Made by a program: the position numbers and the translations under genes. Of a stretch of 64,000 bases of DNA, positions 9,578-18,253 are shown in pieces. Each line of letters starts with the position of its first letter. Positions within the stretch are counted from its first letter, which is position 1. Origin of the DNA: Prorocentrum cordatum (taxonomy: Eukaryota > Sar > Dinophyceae > Prorocentrales > Prorocentraceae); the NCBI GenBank assembly GCA_963575745.1, contig CAUYUJ010012080.1:262501-326500 (forward strand), given 5' to 3'. The notes below the pieces were generated by a model, which was given only the letters and a program-made list of their open reading frames with translations, did not search any database and was not told the DNA's origin.

Positions 9578-10984
9578 TCAGGCATCCCCGCCTGGGGCAC
9601 CGCCGCCCCCACGGCCTCGACGCCCGCGGCCTCGGCCGCCACTGCCGCGGCCGCCGCGCCAGTCGGCGCCGCCCGAACCCGCGGAGCCAGTCCCAGCAGC
9701 CAGCGCACGCTCCTCCCGACCTTTACGCCCTTCCTTGGCGATGGCCGCCCCACGAGACTTCTCGGCCACCAGCCAGTCGCGCAGCGCCGGGGCCACGCAG
9801 ATGCTGCCGCCCGCGTCCTGGACGCCAAACAGCAAGGCCGCGTCATTGCCGTGCTCAGACGACGGCGCAAGCCTGTCACGGTACAGCTCCTTCTGGGTCT
9901 GCAGAGTGCGCCCGACCAGCTCCATGGAGGCCAGGTTCGTCGCGTGAACTTGATCGTAGACCACGCCGTGCACGAGCAACCTGCAGCACAGGAGGTGCAC
10001 GTCCACCCCGGGATCCTCCTCGTCGAAGTATGCCTCGGCCTTCCACTTCAGATGTCGCGCGAGGGGCGTTCCTCCTTTGCGGCTGATGTAATTCAGCACC
10101 CACAGCAGAGTGCGAGGCCCCTTGAGCGGCCAGTCGGCCCACGGCAGCTCGTGCACGCGCAGCGCCGCCGCCCTGAAGTCGATGTAGCGAACGCCCTGCG
10201 GGTCCAGTTTGACGGCTGCCGCCGCGGCTGCGAGAGCGTTCGCCAGCCCGCCCGCGCCCAAAAAAGGAGCCTCGGGCGCTCCAGCAAGGGCGGCAGGAAG
10301 GGCGGCGGCGGCGGCTGCGCCAACAGCAGGGACCGCTGCCTGAGGGGCCCCAGCCGCTGGTGCCACGGCCATCGGCGCCAAGGCGCCTCCTGGCCAGGCC
10401 GCCGCGGGCGCGGCGACGGGCACCAAGGCGCCGGCGGCACCTCCACCGGCAGCGGCCTCTCCGGCCCCAGGGGCTCCTCCTCCGAGCGCTGCCGCGAGTC
10501 CCGCCAGGCCTCCAGCCGCTGGGCCGCCAGCGCCGCCTCCTCCGGCGGGAACAGCCGCTGCCACGCCGGCGGCGCCGATGAGGCGACCGGCGGTGTTCAG
10601 GGCCACGGGGGGGCCTGGAGCCAAGCCAAGCGACGTTCGGGTGGAGCTGGCGGCGTCCGCTACGGCGGCAGGCAGCGGCAACGCCCGAAAGCGGTACACC
10701 TGATCGCCACCTGTCGCTGCCGAGGCGCCCCCTGCCGCTCCGCCCGCGGGGACACAGAAGTCCGCCACGTCGATGCCGCCGGTGGTGATGGCCTCGACGT
10801 AACCGTGACCGTCGGGCGTCAGGATGCCCGTGCCAAACGGGGGAGTGGCCTGGAACGCCAAGAGGAGGCGCTCGTGCCAGATCCGAGCTCCTCCCACCTG
10901 ATACCTGATCAGCACGAAGTCGCCCTCGTCCAGCCCACGAGCCGCGAGGGGATGGCCTGCGGCGGCCGCGGCCGCTGCGGACAT
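9578..10984 (-). CDS. Gag-like first ORF of the retroelement (468 aa)
   Basis: An intact 468-codon frame starts at ATG 10984. The N-terminal 80 residues (GDFVLIRYQVGGARIWHERL, TGILTPDGHGYVE) look like a folded domain. An Ala/Gly/Pro-rich linker of about 150 residues follows, then a helical region (VRYIDFRAAALRVHELPWAD, HLLCCRLLVHGVVYDQVH), a basic ADWL/VAEKSRGAAIAKEGRKGREE helix, and a C-terminal RGG-type tail (WRGGRGSGGRGRGRRGRGGG) that suggests nucleic-acid binding. It sits directly before the RT region in the same frame, separated by at least two TGA stops. The role as a gag-like nucleoprotein is inferred from position and the RGG tail. The start lies 4 nt after the stop of the upstream membrane ORF. 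Confidence 0.6.
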   Translation of the reverse strand: MSAAAAAAAGHPLAARGLDEGDFVLIRYQVGGARIWHERLLLAFQATPPFGTGILTPDGHGYVEAITTGGIDVADFCVPAGGAAGGASAATGGDQVYRFRALPLPAAVADAASSTRTSLGLAPGPPVALNTAGRLIGAAGVAAAVPAGGGGAGGPAAGGLAGLAAALGGGAPGAGEAAAGGGAAGALVPVAAPAAAWPGGALAPMAVAPAAGAPQAAVPAVGAAAAAALPAALAGAPEAPFLGAGGLANALAAAAAAVKLDPQGVRYIDFRAAALRVHELPWADWPLKGPRTLLWVLNYISRKGGTPLARHLKWKAEAYFDEEDPGVDVHLLCCRLLVHGVVYDQVHATNLASMELVGRTLQTQKELYRDRLAPSSEHGNDAALLFGVQDAGGSICVAPALRDWLVAEKSRGAAIAKEGRKGREERALAAGTGSAGSGGADWRGGRGSGGRGRGRRGRGGGGAPGGDA

Positions 10985-10988
10985 CGCG

Positions 10989-11330
10989 TCACTGGCTCTG
11001 CAGTCGAGCCCTCACAAGGGCGACTTGAGCACGGGCCTCCTCCTCGAGCTTGTCAAGGCGGCTGGTCGTCTGGATCGCCACCGGCGGCGCGAGCAGTCGC
11101 CCCAGGGCCGCGCCTGCCCCGAGCCCCAAGACCAGGGCCAGCAGCACGGCCGACAACGGCCAGGCCCCCGCCGACGTTGGACAATCCAGCCGCTGGGCCT
11201 CCTGACCTGCGCCGCACACCAAAGAAGGCTTGCAGGTGCACGGCGGCCACTCTGCCCTCGCAGCCCAAAGGCGCGCCCCCTGCGATACGGTGTGCAGAGA
11301 CTCCTGCGCAAGCCACGCGCCAAAACTCAT
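10989..11330 (-). CDS. Small membrane ORF upstream of the gag-like ORF (113 aa)
   Basis: ATG 11330 opens 113 codons. There is a Cys-containing segment (PPCTCKPSLVCGAGQ), one clear transmembrane stretch (PLSAVLLALVLGLGAGAALG), and a short amphipathic, possibly coiled-coil C-terminus (SRLDKLEEEARAQVALVRAR). Its TGA is followed after 4 bases by the ATG of the gag-like ORF, a spacing that would suit termination-reinitiation. It belongs to the retroelement by position. Function unknown; a single-pass membrane protein is inferred from hydrophobicity only. Confidence 0.5.
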   Translation of the reverse strand: MSFGAWLAQESLHTVSQGARLWAARAEWPPCTCKPSLVCGAGQEAQRLDCPTSAGAWPLSAVLLALVLGLGAGAALGRLLAPPVAIQTTSRLDKLEEEARAQVALVRARLQSQ

Positions 11331-11345
11331 CGAGCGGCTTCACTC

Positions 11346-11445
11346 GTGCACTTGAGCGCAGATGCCAGCGGAGAGCACGGGCTGGCATCCGGGACGTGCG
11401 GCACTCTCACCTCAGGGCTCTGCATAGCGTTGTGACAACTGTCCA
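11346..11445. repeat. Right 100-bp direct repeat of the retroelement
   Basis: Partner of 4969-5068, about 92% identical and in the same orientation. It runs straight into an AT dinucleotide tract (11445-11466). A similar AT tract lies at 4698-4712, left of the left repeat. Confidence 0.8.
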
Positions 11446-11466
11446 TATATATATATATATATATAT

Positions 11467-11890
11467 TGTGGGGGGTCCATATTTTTCGCCAATGCACGGT
11501 GCGGGGCGAAACCCTCCAGGGCACAACCCGCCTGGGACGCACCGCGGACACCGTCAGTGCGGGCTGGTACGAGACCCCCCTGGGCTGCACGAGACCACGC
11601 GGGACGCACCGCTGGTGCGACAGGGCACGAAACCCCTGGGGCTGCCCCGGGGTGCGAGCGCCCAGGGGCGTGCGAGCACCCAGGGAGCGCGTGCCAGCGC
11701 CCCAGGTGCTTCGGAGCGCTGGGGGGGCGCCGTGCGGCGTCGCGCCGGCGGCGGCGGCGGCGGCCACGACGACGACAACGATGACGACGAGGACGAGGAC
11801 GAGAACGGGGGCGGCGTCCAAAAATCGGAGAGAGCGTGATCCACCGCCGCTTTACTGTGGAAAATTGCCAACCTTTTTCCTCCGGAACCC
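11467..11890. other. Intergenic stretch right of the retroelement
   Basis: GC-rich sequence with repeated CCAGG/GGGGTGCGAGC motifs and a GACGACGA microsatellite (11765-11805). No supported gene. Confidence 0.4.
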
Positions 11891-11897
11891 GGGCCCC

Positions 11898-12135
11898 CCC
11901 CCCCCCCCCCCCCCCTTCCGAAAATCCCCCCACCCCCCCCCTCTGCCGGAACCCCTCCCCCCCCCCCCTCCCTCCCGGCAAAACCCCCCCTCACCGAACC
12001 TCCCCCCCCCCCCCCCCCCCCCCCTCCCCCTCCCCTCGAAAACCGGGAGGGGTCACTACCGGTTCGAATCCCTCCCCCCCCCCCCTCCGGATCCGGAAAA
12101 CTGGGGGGGGTCACTACCGGTTGGACCCCCCCCCC
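11898..12135. repeat. Poly-C tracts with two copies of an ACCGGT-core repeat
   Basis: Long C homopolymers are interrupted by the core GGTCACTACCGGTTCGA at about 12051-12067 and GGTCACTACCGGTTGGA at about 12108-12124, each preceded by AAAAC(C/T)GGG. The same core recurs at 21.75 kb and, inverted, three times at 42.2-42.4 kb. Confidence 0.75.
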
Positions 12136-12683
12136 CCCCGAGCATCAACAACCGCATAATCTTACGGTGGATGCAGATTATACGGCGTGGTGATGACTCT
12201 TACGGAGTGCACCCGTAAAACTATATACCATGAGAAGGAGGATGCATGAGGAAGAGAGGGAGAAGGAAGGAACGCTGAAGGAAGGACGACGGAAGAGAAC
12301 GGGGAGGAAGCAGCAAGGCGAGTGGAGGGCAGCAAAACACAGGGGCAGGAGAATATGATATATGAAGGGGAAAAGAGGGTAGGATCGCCTGGGGGGCCAG
12401 GCGGAGACGGCGGAAGCCGTGTCAAGAACATCAACAACAACAAAGGCATTTTGGAATCGTCTTCTGGCCTCTTGGACTGTTCCTATAGGGCTCTCTTGTG
12501 GTTTGTCATGTGGGTATGTTGGCGGGGGCTTCCTTGGGTCCATTGGTGTTGGGTCCTCTTGATTCTTGGGAGCCTATTCGGATTATCTTTGAATTTTGTT
12601 AAACTGTTCATATGCATTGCTTTTATCTTTGTTTTGTTGATTTTGGGCCACTTGTTGCGTGTTCGCTTTTTCATATTTTGTGC
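12136..12683. other. Intergenic stretch, purine-rich then T-rich
   Basis: GA-rich sequence at 12230-12420 followed by a GT/TT-rich stretch immediately downstream of the transposase-like pseudogene. The latter may be its 3' untranslated part. No gene seen. Confidence 0.35.
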
Positions 12684-14633
12684 TCAGCCCCATGTGTCCA
12701 CATCGAGGTCCAACAACAGTTCGCCGAACACGCAGTGCGCCCACTTGCACAGCATGGACTCCGCAATGGTGTTCGGATGAACTGTGTGCGCTATACGTAT
12801 GAGGCGTCCCACCAAATCTTCGTCGGCATATGTCCACCAGTATGCTGGGTTTCCAAATTCCATCGATTGGTCGATAAGGTGATCGAAAAGATACAATTTG
12901 GGAGCCAGTTTCCACACCCTGTATCTGCGCGTGAAACTCCAGCGCGCAAGCTTGCAATACATGCTCACGACCTGTCTGCCAATGGTTTCGAGCTCGAGTC
13001 TGGTGCCTTCGCGCATGTACAGGCTCTCTGTTTGAATGATGGCGTAGAAACGGTCGAGCTGTTGGCAAACACCAAGTGCGAGTTGGTCATGCATGCCCCA
13101 ATGTGGGTCGTCGAACATTCCGAATGAACGCACAAGGTGCAACGCGAACGCAGTCAAATGTCTCACGGCCGCGCCGTGAGCCTTGAGCTTCGCCCAACCT
13201 TTTGTGCCTCGAAGTCTAGCCAGTGTGAGTGTGCCCTTGATGCGAGAATGAAGACCTGTTGTGTTGTACCACTGCTTGAGATGTGATGCCAACCGATCGG
13301 CGCCAACTTCAAACGAGCTGCCACCGAATACTTTCCGAATGCAAGCGTAAACAAACATGACGCTCCCGACGATGCTGGCGGTCAACCCCAAACCCAATGT
13401 ATGCAAAATGTCGACCATCACATTCTCCAAACGCAATCCGATGATACCAAATCCTGGTTGGAAGAATACTGGCACAGGCAACGCATGCAAAGCTAAATGG
13501 GCCATGTATGCCTCATGGTTCCAGACCGTGTGTCTCCATCCTGCCTCAGGGCTCACGTCATACCAAGCCCTTTCACGATGCACATTCGATGCCCTGCAGA
13601 ATGGACACATGACGTCAGCAGAATTCCACGCTGCGAAATAAAAACGCTTGGCAGAAAAATTGCCAGTCTCCCCTGACTTGGCAAACCTGGCCTCGCCAGC
13701 CGTCAGCAAGTGTAGATCCGCCTCCAGTAAGGTCATACCCCTGCCAATCTTTCATCGGGGTCTGCCCTGTCAGCAAGACGTTGACACCCCAGGAGAAGGC
13801 CTTCATTAACTCGTCTAGAGTGTTCGGCAACATGTCGGACTTCCTGATGCCACTGAATAGGAAACGAGACTGAACTGATGACGTGCCGCTGGCCGCGAGG
13901 CTGTTCCACGAAAGTCCAAACAACGAGTCGTGTTTGTTGAAGCCTCCGCCATCGGCATGGAAGCCAAGAGGAATTGTTTTGCTCCACTGTGTGCGTGGTA
14001 GATGTGGGTGCTGCTTCACGAATTTCGACTCAGCTATACCGCTCCAGCAATGTTCGCACGAATTACTTGGGCCACACAGGCGCTGCTGAAACAAATCAGG
14101 CCGCTCACTAAACATTTTTTTCAAAAACACATGTGGCCAAAGTACTGGATGCGGCGTGTTGGGACCCCTCTTGGTAGGAAGCTTTACCCACTCAATCGGC
14201 GCACACCCACTTGGCCATCCGAACACTCTCTTGAGATCACGGAAAAGGTTCCCAGGAAGCTCGCCGCAAGCACCAGCATTCGCTAATCGATCAAGTCCAG
14301 TGGCACCTTGTTCGCGGGCACCATGCGAATATTCTTGAACGCGTGCAGAGCTAAGAATACCAGATCCCCAATCTCTCTTGAGAGAGCGATAAACGGCAAT
14401 GAACAACAACTCTTGGAATCAGAAGGGGCGTTCTTTTCCAACCGCTGCCGAACCCCGCCTCTAACACGAGGAAGATCGCTCGGTGCTGTGCTCAACTCGC
14501 CCGACGGACTAGCATCGACGTCAGTCTCTGCCAACCTCTGCCTCAGCCCGCGCTTCGCGCCGAAAACTTGCTGGCACAGCACGCACGCAAGAACACACGA
14601 TATATGAAGTACGCGCGGCTCGCGCGAATGCAT
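12684..14633 (-). pseudogene. Transposase-like gene of a dinoflagellate-expanded family, two frameshifts
   Basis: Three minus-strand frames together make one protein of about 650 residues. Part one starts at ATG 14633, one base-pair step after a spliced-leader relic (14636-14657), and ends at 14283. Part two (13615-14340) carries FRDLKRVFGWPSGCAP, CGPSNSCEHCWSGIAES and PLGFHADGGGFNKHDSLFGL. Part three (12684-13736) carries a Cys pair (VMCPFCRASN), VMVDILHTLGLGLTASIVGS, and near the end NPAYWWTYADEDLVGRLIRI. Frameshifts lie near 14290 and 13725. The HxDGG motif, the CxxC pair and the D-x-LHTLxLG element are those of a very abundant uncharacterised dinoflagellate family that resembles transposases of the KDZ/Tnp2 type. 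That functional label is tentative; the broken frame is directly visible. Confidence 0.6.
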
Positions 14634-14635
14634 TT

Positions 14636-14657
14636 CTTGAGCCACAATGGCTACGGA
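14636..14657 (-). other. Relict dinoflagellate spliced leader
   Basis: On the minus strand this reads TCCGTAGCCATTGTGGCTCA followed by AG, which is 21 of 22 bases of the DinoSL consensus. It sits 3 nt before the ATG of the transposase-like pseudogene, implying descent from a trans-spliced mRNA. Confidence 0.9.
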
Positions 14658-14871
14658 GAAAGAATCCCAAGCGAGAGTACATACTCAGTGACAAACTTGT
14701 TGCATAGATCGCTCAGACTCGTTAGCAAGGAAAGCTGGCTCATAGCTTATAGCCGTCATGACTTTCATCGAAGCTTCCAATCATCGTTTGCACTCTGTTA
14801 GGTGTTCTCGTAAGCATGTCACCTGGGCCCCACGAGGACAATTGGGAGGTCTCACAAAGGCCCGACACGGA

Positions 14872-15000
14872 ATGCTGTTATTGTTATTGTTATTGTTATT
14901 GTTGTTAGTGTTGTTATTGTTGTTGATGTTGTTGATGTTGTTGATATTGTCGATGTTGTTGATGTTGTTGATGTTGTTGATGTTGTTGATGTTGTTGTTT
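14872..15000. repeat. TTG/TTGATG microsatellite
   Basis: GTTATT, GTTGTT and TTGATGTTG repeats over about 130 bp between two minus-strand genes. Confidence 0.85.
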
Positions 15001-15106
15001 TTTGTTCCTGCCACGCACTTCGCACCGTCGACGACTTGCCGCAGATGTTGTTGATGTTGCCGCTAATGCTATTGATGCTGCTGCTGGCGGCGCTGCTGAT
15101 GCCGCT

Positions 15107-15250
15107 GCTCAGCCTCAGCCTCAGCCTCAGCCTGCCTCAGCCTCAGCCTCAGCCTGCTTCAGCCTCAGCCTCAGTCTGCCTGTTGCCTCGGCCTCAGTCT
15201 GCCTGCAGCCTCGGCCTCAGCCTGTCTCAGCCTGAGCCTGCCTCAGCCTG
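15107..15250. repeat. CTCAGC hexamer repeat
   Basis: CTCAGCCTCAGCCTGC and variants in tandem just downstream of the 15522-16502 gene. Confidence 0.85.
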
Positions 15251-15521
15251 ACGGTGCGACGTGTGAACGGGTATGCTTCAAGTCAAGTTGCCCAGGCCGA
15301 GTGACAAGGTGCTGCAATGGCCGTGGCAGCGATGGCTGCAATGAGCATGAGCATGAGCATCGACAGACAAATGCTGAGGATGAGGAGGAGGGGGACCATG
15401 GCTCGAGGCGAACGCACAGGTAGCAAGCAGGTACCACTCCCCGCGGTGCTCAGCAGCGCTGAAGGTGCGCAACCTCGCAGGCAAACTGCCTGAGGTGAAG
15501 CTGCCTGTACTCCACGACTCA

Positions 15522-16502
15522 CTACTTCTTGCGCCGCTTCTTGTTGTCCTCATCCTTGTACCCGTTGTTCTTCGAGAACTCGACGATCTGCGTGCACTTC
15601 GAGCGGAGCATCTCCATCTGATCGATCAGTTTGGGAATCTCTGACGGCGACGCCTGCTCGGTATGCATGCGCTCCAAGATCGATTTGGTAGACTTCATCT
15701 TTTTCAGGCAAGCCTCCACGTCACTGCGAAACTCGGCATGGTAGGGGTCGTTCTTCGTCTTCGCCTTGGTCCTGATGAGGCTCACGTCGAGATTCATGTC
15801 CTGAAACTCTCGCACCAACAGTGACAGGTCGCTCTCGACTTTGGCCACCTTGAGCGCGAGAGCCTTCTTCTTCTGCTCCTCCGCGTCGGCGGGCTCTACC
15901 TTCACTGCGGTCGGGTTGACGCCGCTGCTCGATGGCGCGGAATCCATCAGCTCCATGTTCGGACCTCCAGTGCGCATGGCTTGCTCCACGTCGTCCTGGG
16001 AAGCATCACTTCCCGCCGTCACGAAGAACTTCTTCATCTCCTGCTCTGTCATTCGCTCCCAGTTCTTTGGCACGGCGTATTCTAAGTATTCTGGTTCGGT
16101 GCGGCCAGTGAGCGAATCTGGGTATGCTTTCAGCACTGTCCGCCACAGGGCGGCCTTGGTAGGCCCGATCTCGCGGTCCATAGCCTCCACAGACATGCGG
16201 ACCACATCCGTGAACTTTGAGCTGCCGATGATCACCTCCTTGGACGCAGACACTGACTTCTGCGCGTCGCTGCAGCGGGCCTGGTGCGCGAGGAAGGCCA
16301 TCATGTACTTCTCGGTGTAGCGGTTCTCTTTCGTGATCTCAGAGTCGGGGTTAGCATTGGCGAATGCCTTGAGGCCTTGCTTGATGCTGTTGATCTTCTT
16401 CTGGTCGGCGGCCGCCAGCAGCCTCCTGGCGGCCTCTATCTCCTCCTCAGTAAGCTCACACGCCACGGATGACAGCTTCGCAGCGGCCCGTTTCGGCGGC
16501 AT
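15522..16502 (-). CDS. Hypothetical lysine-rich coiled-coil protein (326 aa)
   Basis: I start the gene at ATG 16502 (MPPKRAAAKLSSV); the ten codons before it are in frame but lack support. The chain is mostly helical: a conserved-looking LTEEEIEAARRLLAAADQKK near residues 20-40, a middle part with YAVPKNWERMTEQEMKKFF, an acidic/Ser linker around 195-215, and a long charged coil (VAKVESDLSLLVREFQDMN). It ends in a basic cluster (KDEDNKKRRKK) like a nuclear localisation signal. No intron is needed. A weak spliced-leader-like sequence lies about 45 nt upstream. Family and function not recognised; nuclear location is inferred only from the basic tail. Confidence 0.65.
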   Translation of the reverse strand: MPPKRAAAKLSSVACELTEEEIEAARRLLAAADQKKINSIKQGLKAFANANPDSEITKENRYTEKYMMAFLAHQARCSDAQKSVSASKEVIIGSSKFTDVVRMSVEAMDREIGPTKAALWRTVLKAYPDSLTGRTEPEYLEYAVPKNWERMTEQEMKKFFVTAGSDASQDDVEQAMRTGGPNMELMDSAPSSSGVNPTAVKVEPADAEEQKKKALALKVAKVESDLSLLVREFQDMNLDVSLIRTKAKTKNDPYHAEFRSDVEACLKKMKSTKSILERMHTEQASPSEIPKLIDQMEMLRSKCTQIVEFSKNNGYKDEDNKKRRKK

Positions 16503-16544
16503 CTCCAGTGGGCGCGCCGAGTTGCGCCTCAAGAGAGTGCTCGA

Positions 16545-16566
16545 GAGAAGAAAAAACGGCTGCGGT
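16545..16566 (-). other. Possible decayed spliced-leader relic
   Basis: The minus strand reads ACCGCAGCCGTTTTTTCTTC; the first 14 bases match DinoSL at 12 positions, the rest poorly. It is 43 nt upstream of ATG 16502. I would not accept it without the pattern at neighbouring genes. Confidence 0.35.
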
Positions 16567-16756
16567 CTGGATGAGTTGGGGGGAGGGGGGGGGCTGTTTG
16601 GTGAGGGCGAGAACGAGGACGCAGGACGCTCTGCTCAGGAACGGCAGCCGACAACTTTAGCAGGGTCATTCGCCCGAGATGCCTCAGGACATCGTTGGAT
16701 CAAGGTGTTTTCCTAATTCCACTCGTTGATTGGCCAGCACACATCCGACTTCCAAA

Positions 16757-17001
16757 ATTGAAGAGTAAATTGAAGAATAGCTATTCTTCAATCTATTCTT
16801 CAATTATTCTTCAATCGATCATTTCATATATATATATATATGTTTTTATCGATTGAAGAGTAATTGAAGAATAGATTGAAGAATAGCTATTCTTCAATTA
16901 CTCTTCAATCGATCATTTCATATATATATATGTTTTTATCGATTGAAGAGTAATTGAATAATAGATTGAAGAATAGCTATTCTTCAATTTACTCTTCACT
17001 T
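16757..17001. repeat. Palindromic tandem units, 90-bp period
   Basis: Units contain ATCGATTGAAGAGTAATTGA, a central perfect palindrome GAAGAATAGCTATTCTTC, the mirrored arm ending CTCTTCAATCGAT, and an AT dinucleotide run. Unit starts at 16848 and 16938 are 90 bp apart. The DNA could form long hairpins. Confidence 0.85.
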
Positions 17002-17029
17002 TGTTGTTCTGACTTGCTATCCGACGTTG

Positions 17030-17070
17030 CAAGGAGGCCAAACTGTTTTCACACAGTGAGAGAGGGCGCA
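17030..17070. repeat. Left copy of a 41-bp direct repeat flanking a gene
   Basis: CAAGGAGGCCAAACTGTTTT and onward to GGGCGCA is repeated at 18388-18428 with one mismatch. Both copies follow a CTCTTCAAT array, so gene 17171-18115 sits between direct repeats of about 135-175 bp. Confidence 0.85.
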
Positions 17071-17170
17071 CGAACAAGACAGCAAGTACGCGTGGCCGTG
17101 GTCTATCGCCACCTCTGCAGCAGCACGACCGCGGGCAATCTATACAAACAGGCTGAGCGAGCAGCACCAA

Positions 17171-18115
17171 TCAGTCCGAGCCCGAGTCACTGCCAGAGTC
17201 TGAGACGAGCGGGGCGTCGTCGGAATCCCCAGGACCCTCGAGAGGCACAGCTGATGGCCTCTTCAACGTAGGCTTTGCCTTCGGCTTGCCCTTCGCCTTC
17301 TTCTTCTTCTTGCCGTTCGACTTGTCAGGCGTTGACGGCTTGTCTGCGGCCGCCTTGCCCGTCGCCGCCCTTTTCTTCTCGCCCTTGTCTGCAGCCGCCA
17401 TGTTCGACGCCGCCCCCTTCTTCTTGCGGTTGCCCGTGGAGTGAACGGCGCCCTTCGTCCGTGCGCCTTGTCCGACGTCTGGTCCGCCGAAGAGCGCCTT
17501 CTCGTCGACCTCGTCCTCGTCAGCGTCGCCCTCCTTCGTCTCGTCGCAGCCGCTCAACTTCTGCGGCATGCACTTCTTCAGGTTGAGCACCCTCGTGTTA
17601 AACTTCTCGTAGCCGTCGCGGACGTCGTTCACGTTCCCGTCGATGTTCTCGATGCTCCAGCGGCTATCATTTTGTTCGTTGGTGAAGGTATTCATCTCCT
17701 GCAGAAGTGCCCAAACATCAGCACGCAGCCTCTGGTTCCACGTGTTGCCCTCCAGGCATTCGAGCCAACTGCTCGCGACAGTGATGAGGTCGGTGAACTT
17801 GGACACGTACTTGGATGCCTCTTCCACTTTCGCCATGTAGCTCGAAACTGGTGGACCTGCATACTCTGGTTCACCTCCAGGCCCCTCAGGTTCTTGGGAG
17901 TCTAGTGCGATCACTCCAGGGACCAGCAATGGATGTGGCTCTGACGGCCCAGCCAGCGGCGCCGCTGGCGGCTCTGCTGGCCCCGCCGCTGCTGGCGCTG
18001 CACCTGGAGCAGGTGGTGCTCGGCGAGATGGCACAATCTCCCCTGCGATGCCAAGGCGGTGGCCCTGGCCCGCAAACGCCACGAACTCGCGGTCGGCGCG
18101 AGCGTCCTCGCCCAT
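17171..18115 (-). CDS. Hypothetical protein with an N-terminal SHP-like motif and basic tail (314 aa)
   Basis: ATG 18115 opens 314 codons with no intron. Residues about 9-20 read EFVAFAGQGHRLG, which fits the F-x-G-x-G-x-x-L SHP box used by p47, Ufd1 and Derlins to bind Cdc48/p97; this is a motif match only. A Pro/Ala-rich linker follows, then a helical domain around residues 90-190 (SYMAKVEEASKYVSKFTDLI, WSIENIDGNVNDVRDGYEKF), an acidic patch, and a long Lys/Ala-rich tail (GKKKKKAKGKPKAKPTLKRP) ending in SDSGSDSGSD. A spliced-leader relic lies 46-66 nt upstream of the ATG. The gene is bracketed by direct repeats (17030-17070 and 18388-18428). Function unknown; a Cdc48-linked or nucleic-acid-linked role is only a hypothesis. 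Confidence 0.6.
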   Translation of the reverse strand: MGEDARADREFVAFAGQGHRLGIAGEIVPSRRAPPAPGAAPAAAGPAEPPAAPLAGPSEPHPLLVPGVIALDSQEPEGPGGEPEYAGPPVSSYMAKVEEASKYVSKFTDLITVASSWLECLEGNTWNQRLRADVWALLQEMNTFTNEQNDSRWSIENIDGNVNDVRDGYEKFNTRVLNLKKCMPQKLSGCDETKEGDADEDEVDEKALFGGPDVGQGARTKGAVHSTGNRKKKGAASNMAAADKGEKKRAATGKAAADKPSTPDKSNGKKKKKAKGKPKAKPTLKRPSAVPLEGPGDSDDAPLVSDSGSDSGSD

Positions 18116-18160
18116 GGCGTGGACTCGCCGAGTTGGAGAAAACGCAAGCCAACGAATCGG

Positions 18161-18181
18161 GTTGGTCCAAAATGGCTACAG
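18161..18181 (-). other. Relict spliced leader
   Basis: The minus strand reads CTGTAGCCATTTTGGACCAA, about 17 of 21 DinoSL positions, upstream of ATG 18115. Confidence 0.75.
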
Positions 18182-18253
18182 ACGGTTGTTGTTGAAGAGC
18201 ATGGGGCTGCATTGGGCGTATTGTTGTTCCCGTGCCCTTGTTGTTGCTATTGC

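Larger units (their letters stand above)
4969..11445 (-). mobile_element. Decayed retroelement: RT/RNase H, recombinase-like and methyltransferase-like parts
   Basis: Six and a half kilobases between two 100-bp direct repeats carry, in minus-strand order, a small membrane ORF (10989-11330), a gag-like ORF (9578-10984), a reverse transcriptase and RNase H (7111-9436), a tyrosine-recombinase-like N-terminal domain (6228-7187) and a cytosine-methyltransferase-like domain (5350-6090). RT-RNase H-recombinase is the order of DIRS-type elements. Dinoflagellate retrotransposons carrying DNA methyltransferases are known; whether this is one of those families needs a phylogeny. At least two frameshifts and two internal stops in the enzymatic part show this copy is dead. 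The 92% identity of the flanking repeats suggests an old insertion. Confidence 0.7.

Noticed and set aside
9851-11839. 662-codon plus-strand frame
   Set aside because: Antisense to the gag-like and membrane ORFs of the retroelement; Arg/Gly/Ser-rich with no domain.
12061-12075. GGTTCGAATCCC as a tRNA T-arm
   Set aside because: No A box, acceptor pairing or anticodon arm; it belongs to the ACCGGT-core repeat.
16757-17001. CRISPR array from evenly spaced repeats
   Set aside because: The spacers are themselves repeated and AT-rich, and the genome is eukaryotic; it is a palindromic satellite.
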